Source of the DNA: Hevea brasiliensis
Lineage: Eukaryota; Streptophyta; Magnoliopsida; Malpighiales; Euphorbiaceae
Length of the DNA stretch: 64,000 bases
Assembly (NCBI RefSeq): GCF_030052815.1
Contig: NC_079510.1
Location: 26,534,823 to 26,598,822 of the forward strand
Reading direction: 5' to 3'
In this document: piece by piece, positions 33,848-46,000 of the stretch
Position numbering within the stretch: the first letter of the stretch is position 1
Layout: each line of letters starts with the position of its first letter
Position numbers and translations under genes: made by a program
The notes under the pieces: generated by a model
The model's input: only the letters and a program-made list of their open reading frames with translations
Databases searched by the model: none
Told to the model about the DNA's origin: nothing

Positions 33848-36800
33848 TGTAACACCCTCCCAGTAGCAACTCCGCACATTCTACTGTTCCGGTGATCAGG
33901 TCGGATTGACCTAGAACGTCCGGAAAAATATTTAAACTAAAGTCAGGAACCATAATTAACTCAAATATTAATAAGAAAAATTTAGTAAAAATTTTAGAAG
34001 TAAAATACAACCAAGTTAAATGAGCCGGTGCCCAAGTGATGGGTAACCCAGAGGGAAGTTGCGGTTCTCGCAACTAGAAGCCCTAGACCCGGGTAAAAAT
34101 TCATAAAATAATTTTTGGGACTCCAAAGAAAGGTCATTGAGGTTCCTATGGCATTAGAATGCCAAGAAAATATTTAGAAAAATTTTTCAATCGGTACAAA
34201 CAATTTTAAACCGTTAAGCCAAACGGAGGGCATTTTGGTCATTTCGCATTCAGAGACGATTTTTGGCCGACTTGTCCAGTTGAGTAAATAATTATTATGA
34301 CATAAAATATGAATTAATGTTGATGAAAAATTAATTTGAAGTTAGTAGAAAAGAAAATACAATAAAATGCCAAATATGACATCATTGTGATGTCATTTAA
34401 AAGTTTCCACCAATTATAATTAAACAACTATTTCATTAACTAATAAAAAGAGATACATGAGACCAAAGAAATTAAAAATACCATCAGCCTTCTTCCTCCC
34501 CAAACCAGCCGAAATCCATGCCTTGACCTAAACCTCCATTAACACTCCATCAAGCTCCATTTCCCTCTGCATTTCACCATAAACCTTAGATACCTTTCAC
34601 TAAAAACTTGTCTATACCTCTTGGGAAGTGTTTGGCAGCCTAGAAAAGGAAGGAAAGTGAAGTTTAAACTTGGAAAAATTCTACCCTACAAGAGGTTAGT
34701 GCCTATCTATACCTAAATCCCTCTTATTCCATGTTAAAGACTTAAAGTGAGTAAGGATTTGTGAATTAAATAAATGGAATTTATGTGTATGTATACCATC
34801 AATTTCGGCAGCCCTAAGGAAGGAACAAGATTGAGTGTGTTTGATGGACTTGGAGTGAACTAGAGATTATGTTTAAAGTATGTAATTATAAGGATAATGA
34901 ATTAGTTAGTTAATTAAGGTATGTTGTGAAAACTCATAATGGGAATTAGGGTTTTGGGAGGATTTGTGAATTAAATGAATGGAATTTATGTGTATGTATA
35001 CCATGAATTTCGGCAGCCCTAAGGAAGGAACAAGATTGAGTGTGTTTGATGGACTTGGAAAGAACTAGAGATTATGTTTAAAGTATGTAATTATAAGGAT
35101 AATGAATTAGTTAGTTAATTAAGGTATGTTGTGAAAACTCATAATGGGAATTAGGGTTTCGGGAGAAAATTGGACTTTGCTTATGAAATTGTTAAAGAAC
35201 ATTATAATGGTCAATTAGTGACCATTTGAGGTGAGTTGACTATAATTTGGAGTGAACTACTGCATGGCAAACTGAAATGGGTAGGCTGCCTAGTGACAGC
35301 AGCAGGGAGGCTGTGAGTCCAGCCTGTTTGGACTGCCATATCTTTGGCTGTGTAGGTTCAATTGGTGTTTGGCTAATTGGACATGAAACTAGATATATAA
35401 TGGCACAATTTTGCTGAAGAAACCATGCCCAAAAGACCAAAGCAAGTGGACCAAAAGTTGGCCCCAATTCGGATACCCTGCAAGCAGATTCTGCAGAATG
35501 ACCAAATGAATAGTAACTGTTCATTTGGCCATAACTCACTGTAAAATGGTCCATCTGACCTGACATTTTTACAGCAACACGATAAGATATAGACAAACAA
35601 CTTTCATGAAGAAACCTACCCCAAATTATGACCAGAACCTGTCCAACAAGGCACTCACATTTACTGTTCATTGTACTGTAGATTTGGTAAATTCTGCAGT
35701 TTTCCAATCCGGCCAGCTGTGGATTTTGGACCATATCTGGAGCTAAAAAACTCCAAATGGAGTGATTCAAAAAAAGAAATTCAACTAGACAAAATAAGGA
35801 ATAACTTTCATGTTTACCATTTCCTCAAATTTCCACTGTAACAGTCCCTAATGGAATAATAAATTTATGGTACAAAAACTGAAAATTCTGCCCCTTAGTG
35901 CTAAGTTTGGAAATGGATTTGGTGATTAATTCCAACAAGTTTTAAATGCAAAATGTGGTACATTGGGAGTGTTAAAACCAATACACCTATTTTCTATCCA
36001 AAAGTCAACATTTTTGTTGACTAATGAAGTGAATAGTGACACCAAAACTTGAAATTCACAAATTGAAGAATTTTAAAGTATCAAATGCCCTAGTATACCT
36101 AACAAGATTTATTTGGATAGTTTGGTATGCCAATAGGGTTCAGTTAGCAGTACTGCACATGGCATTATGCTATTCTGTGATTTTATGGCTTTTAGCCATT
36201 TTGATATTGTGTTGAGACTTGGCCTCGTGCCTAATATTATTTACAGCTTGTTAGCTTGCACACTGCGAGATACATATGTGACCGATGGTGTGACGGCCCG
36301 GGTACTTGATACCCAAAGGCTTACCCGTTGATCCATCCGATCGTCCAAAGATAGGGTACTTGGGCAACTAAATGAATGAAAATGGACAAAGTTAAAGAAA
36401 TAAATGAATATAACAAATACAAAACAAATAAGACATATACATTCAATACATATTTATTTTCTGCTATTTTCTTTTATTTTATTATTGCACCACTAAGCAT
36501 CATTGCTTAGCGTATTGCTTTTGCCACGCGTAGGTTCTGGAGATACTGATCGTGAGCCCGCAGAACCCTTGATGGGTGAGTCCATCCTGCAGCTCTGCAT
36601 AGTGTCCGTGTCACCTCACCCTCCACAGTGCATTGGTAGGGCACTAGGTTTCATTTTGGTATTTTGTAACTAATTTTTTTTTTCTCATATGTATTTGGAT
36701 TTATGTAATGTATTTTGATGTTCATGTAAATAATGAAAATTGTGTTGGTGAATGGAAAATGTGAATATCTATCTGTGAATTGTACTTGATTATCACATTA

Positions 36801-37123
36801 GATGAATGATTGAGAAATGAAATTGAAAATGTTGAGATTTTGATATTAGAGTTTGAGAGTGATGAGATACGAATATTGGAAGTGTTTTTCACAGGTTCCG
36901 AAGAACTTTTTTCTCCATTTTTAGCCGGTACTCTGCCGGATTTTCTTTAAAATTTTCGGAACCTCAAATAAATAATAATTTTGATAAATGGCTTAAATAA
37001 ATTATATTTCATAAACTATATTCAAAACTATGACAAAAATTAATTAAGGCAAAATAGAGTGTGCCGATACACCGTGTGACATTGCTTACTCAGATATTCT
37101 ATACACGGGTAAGGGGTGTCACA
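33848..37123 (+). repeat. E1 3' LTR
   Basis: Starts TGTAACACCCTCC and ends AAGGGGTGTCACA, nearly identical to 25803-29094 with scattered substitutions and short deletions (e.g. around 33895 and 36255). Carries the GATGGGTAACC block (34038-34059), the 205-bp duplication (from 34754) and the hairpin (36493-36510). Directly followed by T28 coding sequence on minus. Confidence 0.93.
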
Positions 37124-37284
37124 TCAGTCTCCTTAAGGACCGATGGCAACTCGTCCACGGGTAAGTTCTCTTTCCTTGAAGACAATGCTTGTTTTGACTT
37201 GGTCACTCGACCATGGATCGAGACGATGGCCATAGAAGGTTCAGGTTGCTGATACACTTGAATTGTATAGATGTTTTTAAGCAC
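37124..37284 (-). pseudogene. T28: N-terminal piece of the gag-like gene
   Basis: On minus the ORF contains SKQALSSRKENLPVDELPSVLKETDV. The ELPSVLKETDV part matches, from memory, the start region of plant gag-like proteins of the putative gypsy type transposon kind, which fits the C-terminal piece at 24351-25678. E1 lies between the two. The ORF is cut on the 3' side by the E1 LTR and on the 5' side no convincing promoter or LTR was found. A plus-strand ORF over the same bases has no recognisable feature. Confidence 0.5.
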
Positions 37285-37489
37285 ATTTGTATACTATCTC
37301 ATGGCATTTAGGTAAGTAATCTCATGCATAGTAGTTTATTTCATTAGTTTTTGTAATTTCTATTGTCAATATCTTAATTCCATGTTTTTTGCATCATTTC
37401 AGGTGTTTTAGTGAAGTCACAGAGCAGAGGAGTGAAAAGGGAAGCTTGGAGGGATCAAAAGACTCAGAATTGCTGCTGATACAAAGTAC

Positions 37490-37785
37490 ATGAGTCGTGT
37501 AAGCAAAGGCACAAACCCGTGTAACCTTCTGCCAAAAGAAAGCCAGAGAGCTAATGGAGAAACAAAAGTACACGGGTCATGTAATTAGACCCTTGTAATC
37601 AACATAGACTCGTGTAAGTCTCTGTTGGGCACAAGCTTGAAGAACTTTCTGAGAACAAAAGTACACAGCCCATGTAACCAAGCCCATGTAGCCAACGCAG
37701 ACCCGTGTAAGTATCTATGCCAATGCATGACTCCGAAATTCTGCTCCAGTAAGTTACATGACCCGGGGCCGTGTACTATGCGGTA
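37490..37785 (+). repeat. Cluster of CGTGTAA / ACACGGG motifs in the Athila LTR
   Basis: At least seven copies of the short motif in either orientation, e.g. CGTGTAAGC near 37496, CCCGTGTAACC near 37518, ACACGGGTCATGTAA near 37571, CTCGTGTAAG near 37610, CCCGTGTAAG near 37693 and GGGGCCGTGTAC near 37765. It lies 100-400 bp upstream of the TATA box. A similar cluster is at 62285-62660. Confidence 0.75.
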
Positions 37786-37883
37786 GCCAGTTTTATACCC
37801 CGAATTCCCACTCATGTTTTCTGATTCAAATCAGACTCCTAAAGCTTTTTGGACTTAAAATGACCTAACCTTAGAGCAGCCAT

Positions 37884-37891
37884 TATAAATA
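37884..37891 (+). promoter_or_regulatory. TATA box of the Athila LTR
   Basis: TATAAATA in the context CATTATAAATAGAAG, at the place where plant LTR promoters start transcription. It is about 100 bp downstream of the motif cluster. Confidence 0.6.
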
Positions 37892-38969
37892 GAAGCAGAA
37901 TACATCAAAAGGGGAAAACCTTTTTTAACTTTTGACAACACTTTTTAGGAGTTTCAAAGAGGATTCACCTCTGAAGTCTCACCAGCCGTCTTGAGGGGAA
38001 GAATATCAGTATCAAGAGGAGTCTTCCAGCTGAATTTCAACAAGATCAAAGCTGTAAACCATCTTCAATTCTTTCATTCCATTTCCTTAAATGGATGTTT
38101 ATTGTTTTTTTTTCTTTTAGACAATTTCTTTTTACTGTCTTTATTTTTGTTTATCATGATGTTTTCTAAACTCACCATGAGTGAGTAGTTTTCATATTCT
38201 GGAATTGGGAGAGTAATGCTTGTAATCATTATTATGGATGAACATTAAGTTTTATTTATTGGATTTGAGATTTGTTCCTTGATTTAATTTTTTGTGATCT
38301 TATTTAATTTGATTTGTACCCACTTAAATGATCATAGATATTAATTAGGATATAATGATTAATAAAGAAAATCAATTTTAAATAAAGGATAATTTTTAAA
38401 GATAAGAATAATCCTTTTAAATCAGGCAATTTTAATTAAAGATAATTAAATACCTTTGTAGAGTTTCAAATTGGTCAAAGACATTAAAGGATTTTAATTA
38501 ATTTGATCACCATGAAAGTCGAGTTTAAGTTAATTAGAATACATCCTAGGTGCCTTGAGAAAGGACTTAGGATACCTTAGGATGAATTTCTATCAAGGCA
38601 AACAATTATCAATCCAATACATCCCAAGGCAAATTCACAATCCATAACAATTCTCAAGATAACATTAATAAAGGAGATAATTCCAAATAGGATCATTTCA
38701 TTAAAGAAACAAATATTAAGATATTTTAAGATTATAGATTAAGTAAGAAAAATTTTTTTTTTTAATATATTTTATAGATTCAATATTATTCATTAGATTT
38801 TATAGTTAAATTACTAATCATTAAATCACTTTAGAAATATACTAAACTAATCTCATTTACTTATTAGATTGTAACTTAATATTCAAATTGTTGGATACTC
38901 ACTATTAGTCTTTTGTGTTGTTAATACTTTTTAAATTTTGGTTGTAGTAATTCCGCATAGTTTTGTGTT

Positions 38970-39092
38970 AGTTTGTTTTTTTTTTTATTTTTTATAATCT
39001 TTTTTTTAGGATTTTTTAGTTTTTATTTTTTTTTATTCATTTTTTTTTTTTTTTTTTATAATTATTTGTTTTTTTTTTTTTTTTTATTTTAA
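38970..39092 (+). repeat. Poly-T tract in the Athila leader
   Basis: A long run of T with few interruptions between the LTR and the start of gag. Athila-type elements often have such a T-rich leader after the primer site. The primer site itself was not recognised. Confidence 0.6.
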
Positions 39093-39480
39093 TTTTAGAT
39101 CTTGAAAGTTTTAAGAGAGGAAGAAGAAAGAAGAGGAGACCTCGGAACCAAGATGAATAGATAAGATCGAAAAGAGACATAGAAAAAGAGAGAGATCGAT
39201 CAAGAGGAACGAAATCTTGACCAATGAAGAAGATAATACACACAAACCTATAACCTTGTGAAACTCAACCCTGTGATCAACAAGACTTTGAAAAATTCAA
39301 CAAATTTGAGAAAAAAACCACAAGCCAGAAAAAACCGTTAATAAACCAAATTGACCAAACTACCAAACAACTCTTTTGTGTGACATTCAAGATGAATGGA
39401 GTTTGGAAAAACCAAAGCTTCACCAATTCCCATTCTAGTGCTTCCTCTAGTGCAATTCATCTTACTAACATTCCAACATT
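39093..39480 (+). pseudogene. Athila-like gag, N-terminal remnant
   Basis: Begins with a basic segment (KRGRRKKRRPRNQDE near 39108-39155, then KERDRSRGTK near 39185), as in Athila-type gag starts. Near 39457-39485 it contains IHLTNIPTFHG, resembling the conserved PTFHG motif of these gag proteins. Stops and frame changes are frequent. About 130 gag residues after the motif are missing. The gene resumes at 53237 after the A3/copia block. Confidence 0.5.
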
Positions 39481-40944
39481 CCATGGAGCTTTAAATCTCA
39501 TTCCCTCTTTTCTCTTTTCTCACAAGCAAGGAAGTGGTTACTCTCGAAGAATTAAAAACATTCACAACAAACACCTCTCACAAGCTTTTCTTAAACACAA
39601 CGTATACATACCCATACAAGATATAACAAGATTAATGAAATGATATTTTATATTTAAAAAAATTTTGCTACTAATAACCCATTAATTATACTAAAAAGGG
39701 ATTTAAAAATATTTTTAAAAATTCAAAAACCAAAAAAAAAAAAAACCAATATAAAAAATTCAAAATTTCAAAAAAAATAACTCAAATTTCAAAAAAAAAA
39801 AAAAATCAAAAAAAAAAAAATTTCAAATATTCAAATTTTCTAAATCATATTCAAATAACGATTTATTATAAAAAAATCAAAATAATTTTATTATAATCAA
39901 TTAAAATCAAAAAATCATTTCATATATTTAAATTCATTTATTTTTTATTTTAAAATACATATTTTTTATTTTATTTAATTATCTATCTCAAATTTTATTT
40001 TACAATATTAATACATTAATAACATATTTAAACATTACTTAATGTTACTTATAAATAATTTAATAATTTCATTACTTTATTTTACTTGGTTTCACAAACA
40101 CCATTGCATTATTATATGCTTGCATGAACAACAAGCTTACAAATGAGTTCTTTTGTGAATTGAACATATCTTCTTAAAGATACAAAATAATTTGATAAAT
40201 ATACAATGGTGATTACAAAAAACAAAATAATTTGGAAATAAAATACTGAATAACATAATATTAAATTGAATAAATAAATTCAAATAAATAAATCAAAAAT
40301 CAAATCAAAATTTTTAAAAAAAATTCAATTTATCAAATCATAATTAATACATTTAAAGTATTCAACAAATTTATTAAATAAAAGTTAATTCAATAAATCA
40401 ATTATACATAAATCATAATTGAAATCACAATTCTTTACTATTCAAAAACCATTCTTTATCTCGAAAACCATTCTTTATCTCAAAAGCCATTCTTTATCTC
40501 AAAAACCATTCTTTATTTCAAAAGCCATTCTTTATCTCACTAACTATGCAAGACTAATCCTAAAGGGCCATCTTCGAGGTGATTCTAACTCCCTATGGTC
40601 GGGGAGGTTTAATCATCGTGCAGTCTACATCTGTGAATCTTCAAAAGGGCCACGCACTTGTAAAACTTAGATCTAACCTCTAATAAGAGGAGAATACATT
40701 TGTACTTTACTCACATAAACATAAAACACAACTAACTCCATTGTCTTCTCAACAAATGAGAGAGACGGGTAATAACCTAGTTAAGCATTTATAGTGAGAT
40801 ATAAAACAATATCACAATCCTTTTTGTGAGGGTAAATCACAATACAATTCAATTCAAAGTCAATTCCAATATCCAATAATTTTTATACTCAATCACAATT
40901 CAAATCATAAATTTGCATTTTTCTATGCAAATTGCCCATCACAA
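39481..40944 (-). repeat. AT-rich block, probably the distal part of the A3 LTR
   Basis: There is no gene here. 39640-40430 is extremely A+T-rich with A- and T-runs. 40430-40541 is a 19-bp minisatellite, and 40550-40700 has higher complexity (CCCTATGGTCGGGGAGG near 40593). Position argues that this is the end of the minus-strand LTR starting at 53236. Without the copia insertion the total would be about 3.8-4.0 kb, within the range of the other LTRs. The terminus was not identified. Confidence 0.35.
40430..40541 (+). repeat. 19-bp minisatellite
   Basis: CCATTCTTTATCTCAAAAA-like units start at 40449, 40468, 40487, 40506 and 40525 (period 19), with a degenerate unit before them. Confidence 0.9.
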
Positions 40945-43001
40945 TGTTAGTAGTATGCCCTAGAGCATATCATTTAGTATGTATCTTGTATATATTTTTA
41001 TTAATAAAAGGCATTCCACTTTTCCGTTTACATAATATATTTATGTGTAATAGAAAAGGTCATTGATATTTTGTTGAAATATTACTAACCAAGTGTTAAG
41101 AATATGGTGACAATGGCTACTGTACCAGTATCATAGGCAAGTTCCTGATAAGATACTTCATAATAAGGACATGACTTATCGAAAGATTGTATTCATGTTT
41201 ATTCCCAAGTTATTTATCATGAGATATAAATAAGATGGAATGAGTGATCTCATGCCATATAACAAACATGATAGGCACTTATAAATGATAAGTAGGCCGG
41301 TGACACTTGCAACAAGCACATGGGTTACTCTTGTCAATGTTTTGTCATAAATCATGTCGATGCATATAATCTTTAGACACAGAGATAGCACGGTTATCTT
41401 GTATATAGTAGTTTGAGTTTGATCTTTGCTTTCATGCTTATGCATGTATGGGTATATGGGCATGTGTTGGCTCCTACTAGTTATATATGGAGGTAGGTGT
41501 TGATCAAGATGGAAATCTGTTCCTCTAAATAAATAGGGTAAATCCTATGTTTCCATTTAATTGTTCTTGATGTTTCAGTTCTGGCCGGGGTGATTAAATT
41601 TATTGAAAAGAGTTTGGATGAAAATCACTCATCAAGAAACACAAATTAAAGAACATAATATTCATAGCAAATGAGTTTGACATAAACCATGACTCCCCGT
41701 GAGTTGGGATTTGCTGCTGAAATTCTAGTGCATGGTAACATATGATTATAGAGTTCATTTAAGGTAAACCTTATTACTAATTGGGTAGCTATGGCATCTT
41801 TATGCTAGAGTGTTAACCATAATTACATGAGGTTCTAAAATGATTTAGAAATCATTTACATAGTAGAAAAGAGTTACGATGATATTAGAGTTGATATCAT
41901 GTCTCATTGCAATTAGTGTGATGAGCACAATGAAATCCACACGCCTGAGTTATCACCCTATTAAATATGATTTAATTAATCAATTAAGTTTAAATTGATT
42001 AATTGAAATGGAGTTTTAATTTGCAATTAGATGCAAAGTCTAACATGACTTGAAACTTAAATCTAGATTATTGGATGTATAATATAAGTTAAATTTATAT
42101 TTAAAGTGTTTAAATATGAATTTAGTGTCGAAAATTAATTAATAGAGATTAATTAATTAATTTATATTCAGAAACATAAATTAATCAGGAAGAAGAAAAT
42201 AATTATTTTGGGTTAAGAACTCAAAATTGAACCACTGAGGGCATTGGTCATTTTGGGTGGCCGTGGCACCATGAGATGGTGACACATAGCACTGCTACCT
42301 CGCTGCCAAATGTTTTTTGTCATGTAAGATGATGCATTCAAAAAGATCAATATAGGTTTTGACACTTGGCACAATGTGATTTAGGTCACTTAAACCTAGA
42401 AGTAGCTGAAAAGGTGACATGTGGCAGTTTAATGTGTTAACCTATCTTTAAGTGTTATGAAAAAAAAAACAACCAGCAGCCACCTCCTTTGTCACCACTT
42501 TGAGGTTTCTCATGCTTACCATCTCTTATCAATTCTGCAAGAGATTAGCCATCAATCTCTTGAATTAAGAACAATTGTTTCTAGTGTCTGTTTATCTCTA
42601 ATCTTAAAAGGAAGAACAATTTCTAATTAATAGAAAAGGCTTTAGAAAGAAGCTGTTCAAAAGAGCCTCCACCATGAGTGTTCTGGTATTGGACAAGCTG
42701 AAGGACAACATGGGTGTGTCTGAAGGCAGAATCTGGCCTTGAACCACAACTGCAATGCATCAAGAGGTTGATAGCAACACGTTCTTGTTGATTTAATCTG
42801 GGGTTCTAAAATTAATCGATTAATTTTAAATCTTAAATAAAATACGAATCCAAAAACATATTAAAGAGTTTTAATATGTTGTTTATCATTAAAATCAAAT
42901 AGATAAAAATAAATCTTGCATGATGCATGTATGACCACTGAGTGAAAATTTTTTGAATTCAATGGTATAAACTTGTGTTTTCACGCTTCGATTCCACTTC
43001 A
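40945..43001 (+). repeat. Copia 5' LTR
   Basis: Starts TGTTAGTAGTATGCC and ends near ...GATTCCACTTCA. Matches 48689-50700 block by block, e.g. AGAGCATATCATTTAGTATG at both starts and TTCACGCTT near both ends, but with many small indels. A weak primer-like TTATTATCAGGCC follows at 43004. Confidence 0.85.
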
Positions 43002-46000
43002 ATTTATTATCAGGCCACCTCTTTGCCATTGAATTTGTTTATTATATGATTTAATTGTGATTTGATCATGAAATGAAAAGTTCATTGCTGGTTGCAAAGC
43101 AAGTTGGCGGCATACTTAAAAAAACACCATCAATGATATGGCATGGTTTAGCTGCATGGGTGGTTTAGGTTGACACTGATCACGCAATTGTTGTATGATC
43201 TAAGGCCTATTCTTTGACTAATTAAAGTGTTTCAATTAGTAGTTTTTATCACACAATTAAATTTATGATTCAAATGCGAATTTTAAAAGTGTTTAGATCT
43301 GATTCTTAAATACGAATTCTAAAAGTTGTTTGAATGTGATTCAAATGCAGATTTTTAAGTTATTTTGAATCATATTTAATCTGATTTTTAAAATTGATTG
43401 AATAAGAATTCGAATCTGATTTTTTAAAAAATGTTTGAATGTGATTCAAATCTGATTTTTAAAAATGTTTGAATGTAGTTTCAAATCGTTTTGAAGTGTT
43501 GAATGTGATTCAAATCAAGATTTTAAATTTGTTTGAATGAGATTCAAATGAATTTTTAAATTTATTTGAATCATATTCCGTCTAGATTTTTAAGTTGAAT
43601 ATGAGATATTCAATTTAATTTAAGTATGTATGTTTTATTTGGCAATTCTTAAATAGTGATATTTATGATGGATGATCATGGACTATAAAGACCAATGTGA
43701 TTGGATTTATTTCTTTTATGTTTTCTTTGGGATTGTAAAATTAATTAATTTATTTTAATTTATTTTGGGCATGTATTATTAAGTTTGTAATAATTTTTAG
43801 GTTGTAATTTCCATTTAATTTAAGTTCTTGTAAATTGCCTTGGTACACCAAGAATTACTATGTAATATTAGTTTTAAGAAGAAGTTCAAAAAAAGGAAGA
43901 TCAAAAGAGCATTGGTGCAAGGACAGTGGGAGAGATTTAAGATCAAGTGTTGATTTATGTACTCCTTCCTTTGTCTTGTAAATGAATGAATGAAATGCAC
44001 CTAGGAATGCCATGATTCAATTCTTAGTAGCTCAGTGAAATGCTTAAAATCATGATCTGCCATATTTCTTGCTTATCCGAATCGTAGAGATGTATGGAAA
44101 TGTGGTATATGATATAAGCATGCTAAATGGATAGCGTGCAAAGTGAGACCTTAATAGTAATTAGAATGACCATAAAATCTTCCAAACAAATGATTAAGTT
44201 AGATATGTATAATTAAAGTAATTATAACATGGAGAAGTATAATGAGCAATTATTTTAGAAATTTAAATAGTTGCATGAGATGCAATTAATTTAGAGATTT
44301 TCTTAAGAATAATTATTAAAAGCATGAATGTTTTTAAAAATATGTAAATGGTTTGGTAGCCAATATTGGATGTACTAGAGACATTAAAATTATTTACATA
44401 ATTCTTGGCTCAATGGGATCGACTTAACTAATGCAAGATAAGTCAGTAATGGATACACCAGAGATTTTTGGCATTAGGGGCTAGGTAAAAGGTTGAACCT
44501 CATGAGATGTGATGGGCAATGAATTGCTCACTTATAGTTTATTGTAATTCCAATAATGGATGTGCAGGATGATCAACTAGAATTATAAGAATTCAATCAC
44601 CACTGAAATCCATCAGCCTCAGTTTAGTTTTCTACTTTGGAAGTGTAGGATTATAGTTAAGTGGAGGACCAATTTGATTAAAGACCATAATCCATTTGGT
44701 TAATTACATGAATGCATTTACTAGTGTCTAGTTGCTTTCTGCGATTAATTTTGATAAAAATAGCACAAACAACCACCACCATCCGATCCTTTATGAGCAT
44801 ACTTGATCTGGGTTGTGGGACCAAATGCATGCGATTAATTTGAAAATTTGAAGCTTGTCCTGAACCTTGAACATATAAGATATGTTCTGAATTCAAATAT
44901 TCTGGTCACTTACCTCCGAGAGGCCACATAGAGAATATGATACTTTGGACAAGTGGAAGGAGCATGATATGACTAAGTGTTACATCTTTGCTAGTAGTAA
45001 TGAGTTCTGAGGAAGCAACATGAGAACATCTGTACTGATGAGATCTCCTTCACCTACAAGAGTTATATAGTGAGCAATGGAATGCTGAGTATGAGATATC
45101 TGAAACGGTATTAAAGTGTAAAAGAGGATGTAGAATGAGAATATTGCAGGATCATGTCACACAAGATGATTAAGCTGATTGAGCGGTTGGAACATCTTGG
45201 CGTCAACATGGATTTCAAGCTATGAGGCCAGTTTGATCAACCGGAGTCCTTCTGAGTCTTTGGGAGCAGATTTCCCATATGACTAAGCAGGGGAATGCAC
45301 CTTGCATTTAGTTTACTCAACATCTTTGGTTATTGCCCAAAAAGAATATGCCAGGGCAATAAAAGGGGAAAGAAATTAGGCTTTGGTTGCATCTTCCTTT
45401 GCTAGAAAGTCCAGAAGGGCAATAAGAAAAGAAACCTCGATTCTGGTCCTTCCAGAAAATAGCTATGAAAGGAAGACTAAGGCGATGGTGGCAAAGGAAA
45501 GTGTTTCCACTTTGCCAAAAGGATGAGCCTTTGGGAGAAAGGCGCGAGTATCTTGCTTCTACGAGAAGGACAAGAGATATTTACACGCCGGAAGGTATGT
45601 GTCCTTATCTGTTCATTAGATTAAAGTGATACTCTTAGTTCATCTGACTTGAGTTTTAGATCATGGTGCCGATTCTCATTTCTAATGATATGTAGGAACT
45701 AGCAAATAGTAGCAGCAGCTTGCGTTCTCTGAATGTTAGAAGTCCCGGGTTGCAATGGCTCATTGTGAAGCTTTAGCCATAGGATCACAGAAATCTTTTT
45801 ACATGTTTGGACATGTTTGTGTTTGGATAATATTTTATACCTATATTTTGATGCTTTAGAACATCATTTATATATCTAGTTTGACTAGAAATGGCTATGA
45901 ATTTACGATTCAGATGATGTTTGCAATATTTATTTTAGAAATAAATATATTGGTTCAAGTTATGAATGATGGTCTTTATTGTTGGATAATAATAATGAGC

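Larger units (their letters stand above)
25679..37123 (+). mobile_element. E1: Tekay/Del-like element with an extra left junction, nested in T28
   Basis: LTRs 25803-29094 (3,292 bp) and 33848-37123 (3,276 bp) flank an internal region with gag, protease, RT, RNase H, integrase and chromodomain-like tail. The LTRs look nearly identical over long stretches and share a 205-bp internal duplication, so this is the youngest-looking insertion. No target duplication is found. The 5' LTR is preceded by an integrase end (25679-25802) and the 3' LTR by its own. T28 coding sequence lies on both sides, but a part of it (roughly 400-600 bp by comparison with what the family should have) is missing. Confidence 0.9.
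37285..38980 (+). repeat. Athila-like 5' LTR (boundaries approximate)
   Basis: Evidence for an LTR is the order of parts seen in Athila-type elements: a U3 with repeated CGTGTAA/ACACGGG motifs (37490-37785), a TATA box (37884), a leader with an ATTCTTTCATTCC-type stretch, then an AT-rich tail. Downstream come a poly-T leader and an Athila gag. The left edge is not resolved (between 37285 and about 37410) and no primer site was recognised near the right end. The second LTR would lie beyond the window. Short ORFs here are not genes. Confidence 0.55.

Noticed and set aside
37311..37404. GTAAGT...TTTCAG intron-like segment on plus between T28 and the Athila LTR
   Set aside because: Splice-like ends are present, but the neighbouring coding that I recognise is on minus, and no plus-strand exon was found on either side.
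40430..40541. CRISPR-like array
   Set aside because: The 19-bp units are directly adjacent without spacers, in plant repeat DNA. It is a minisatellite.
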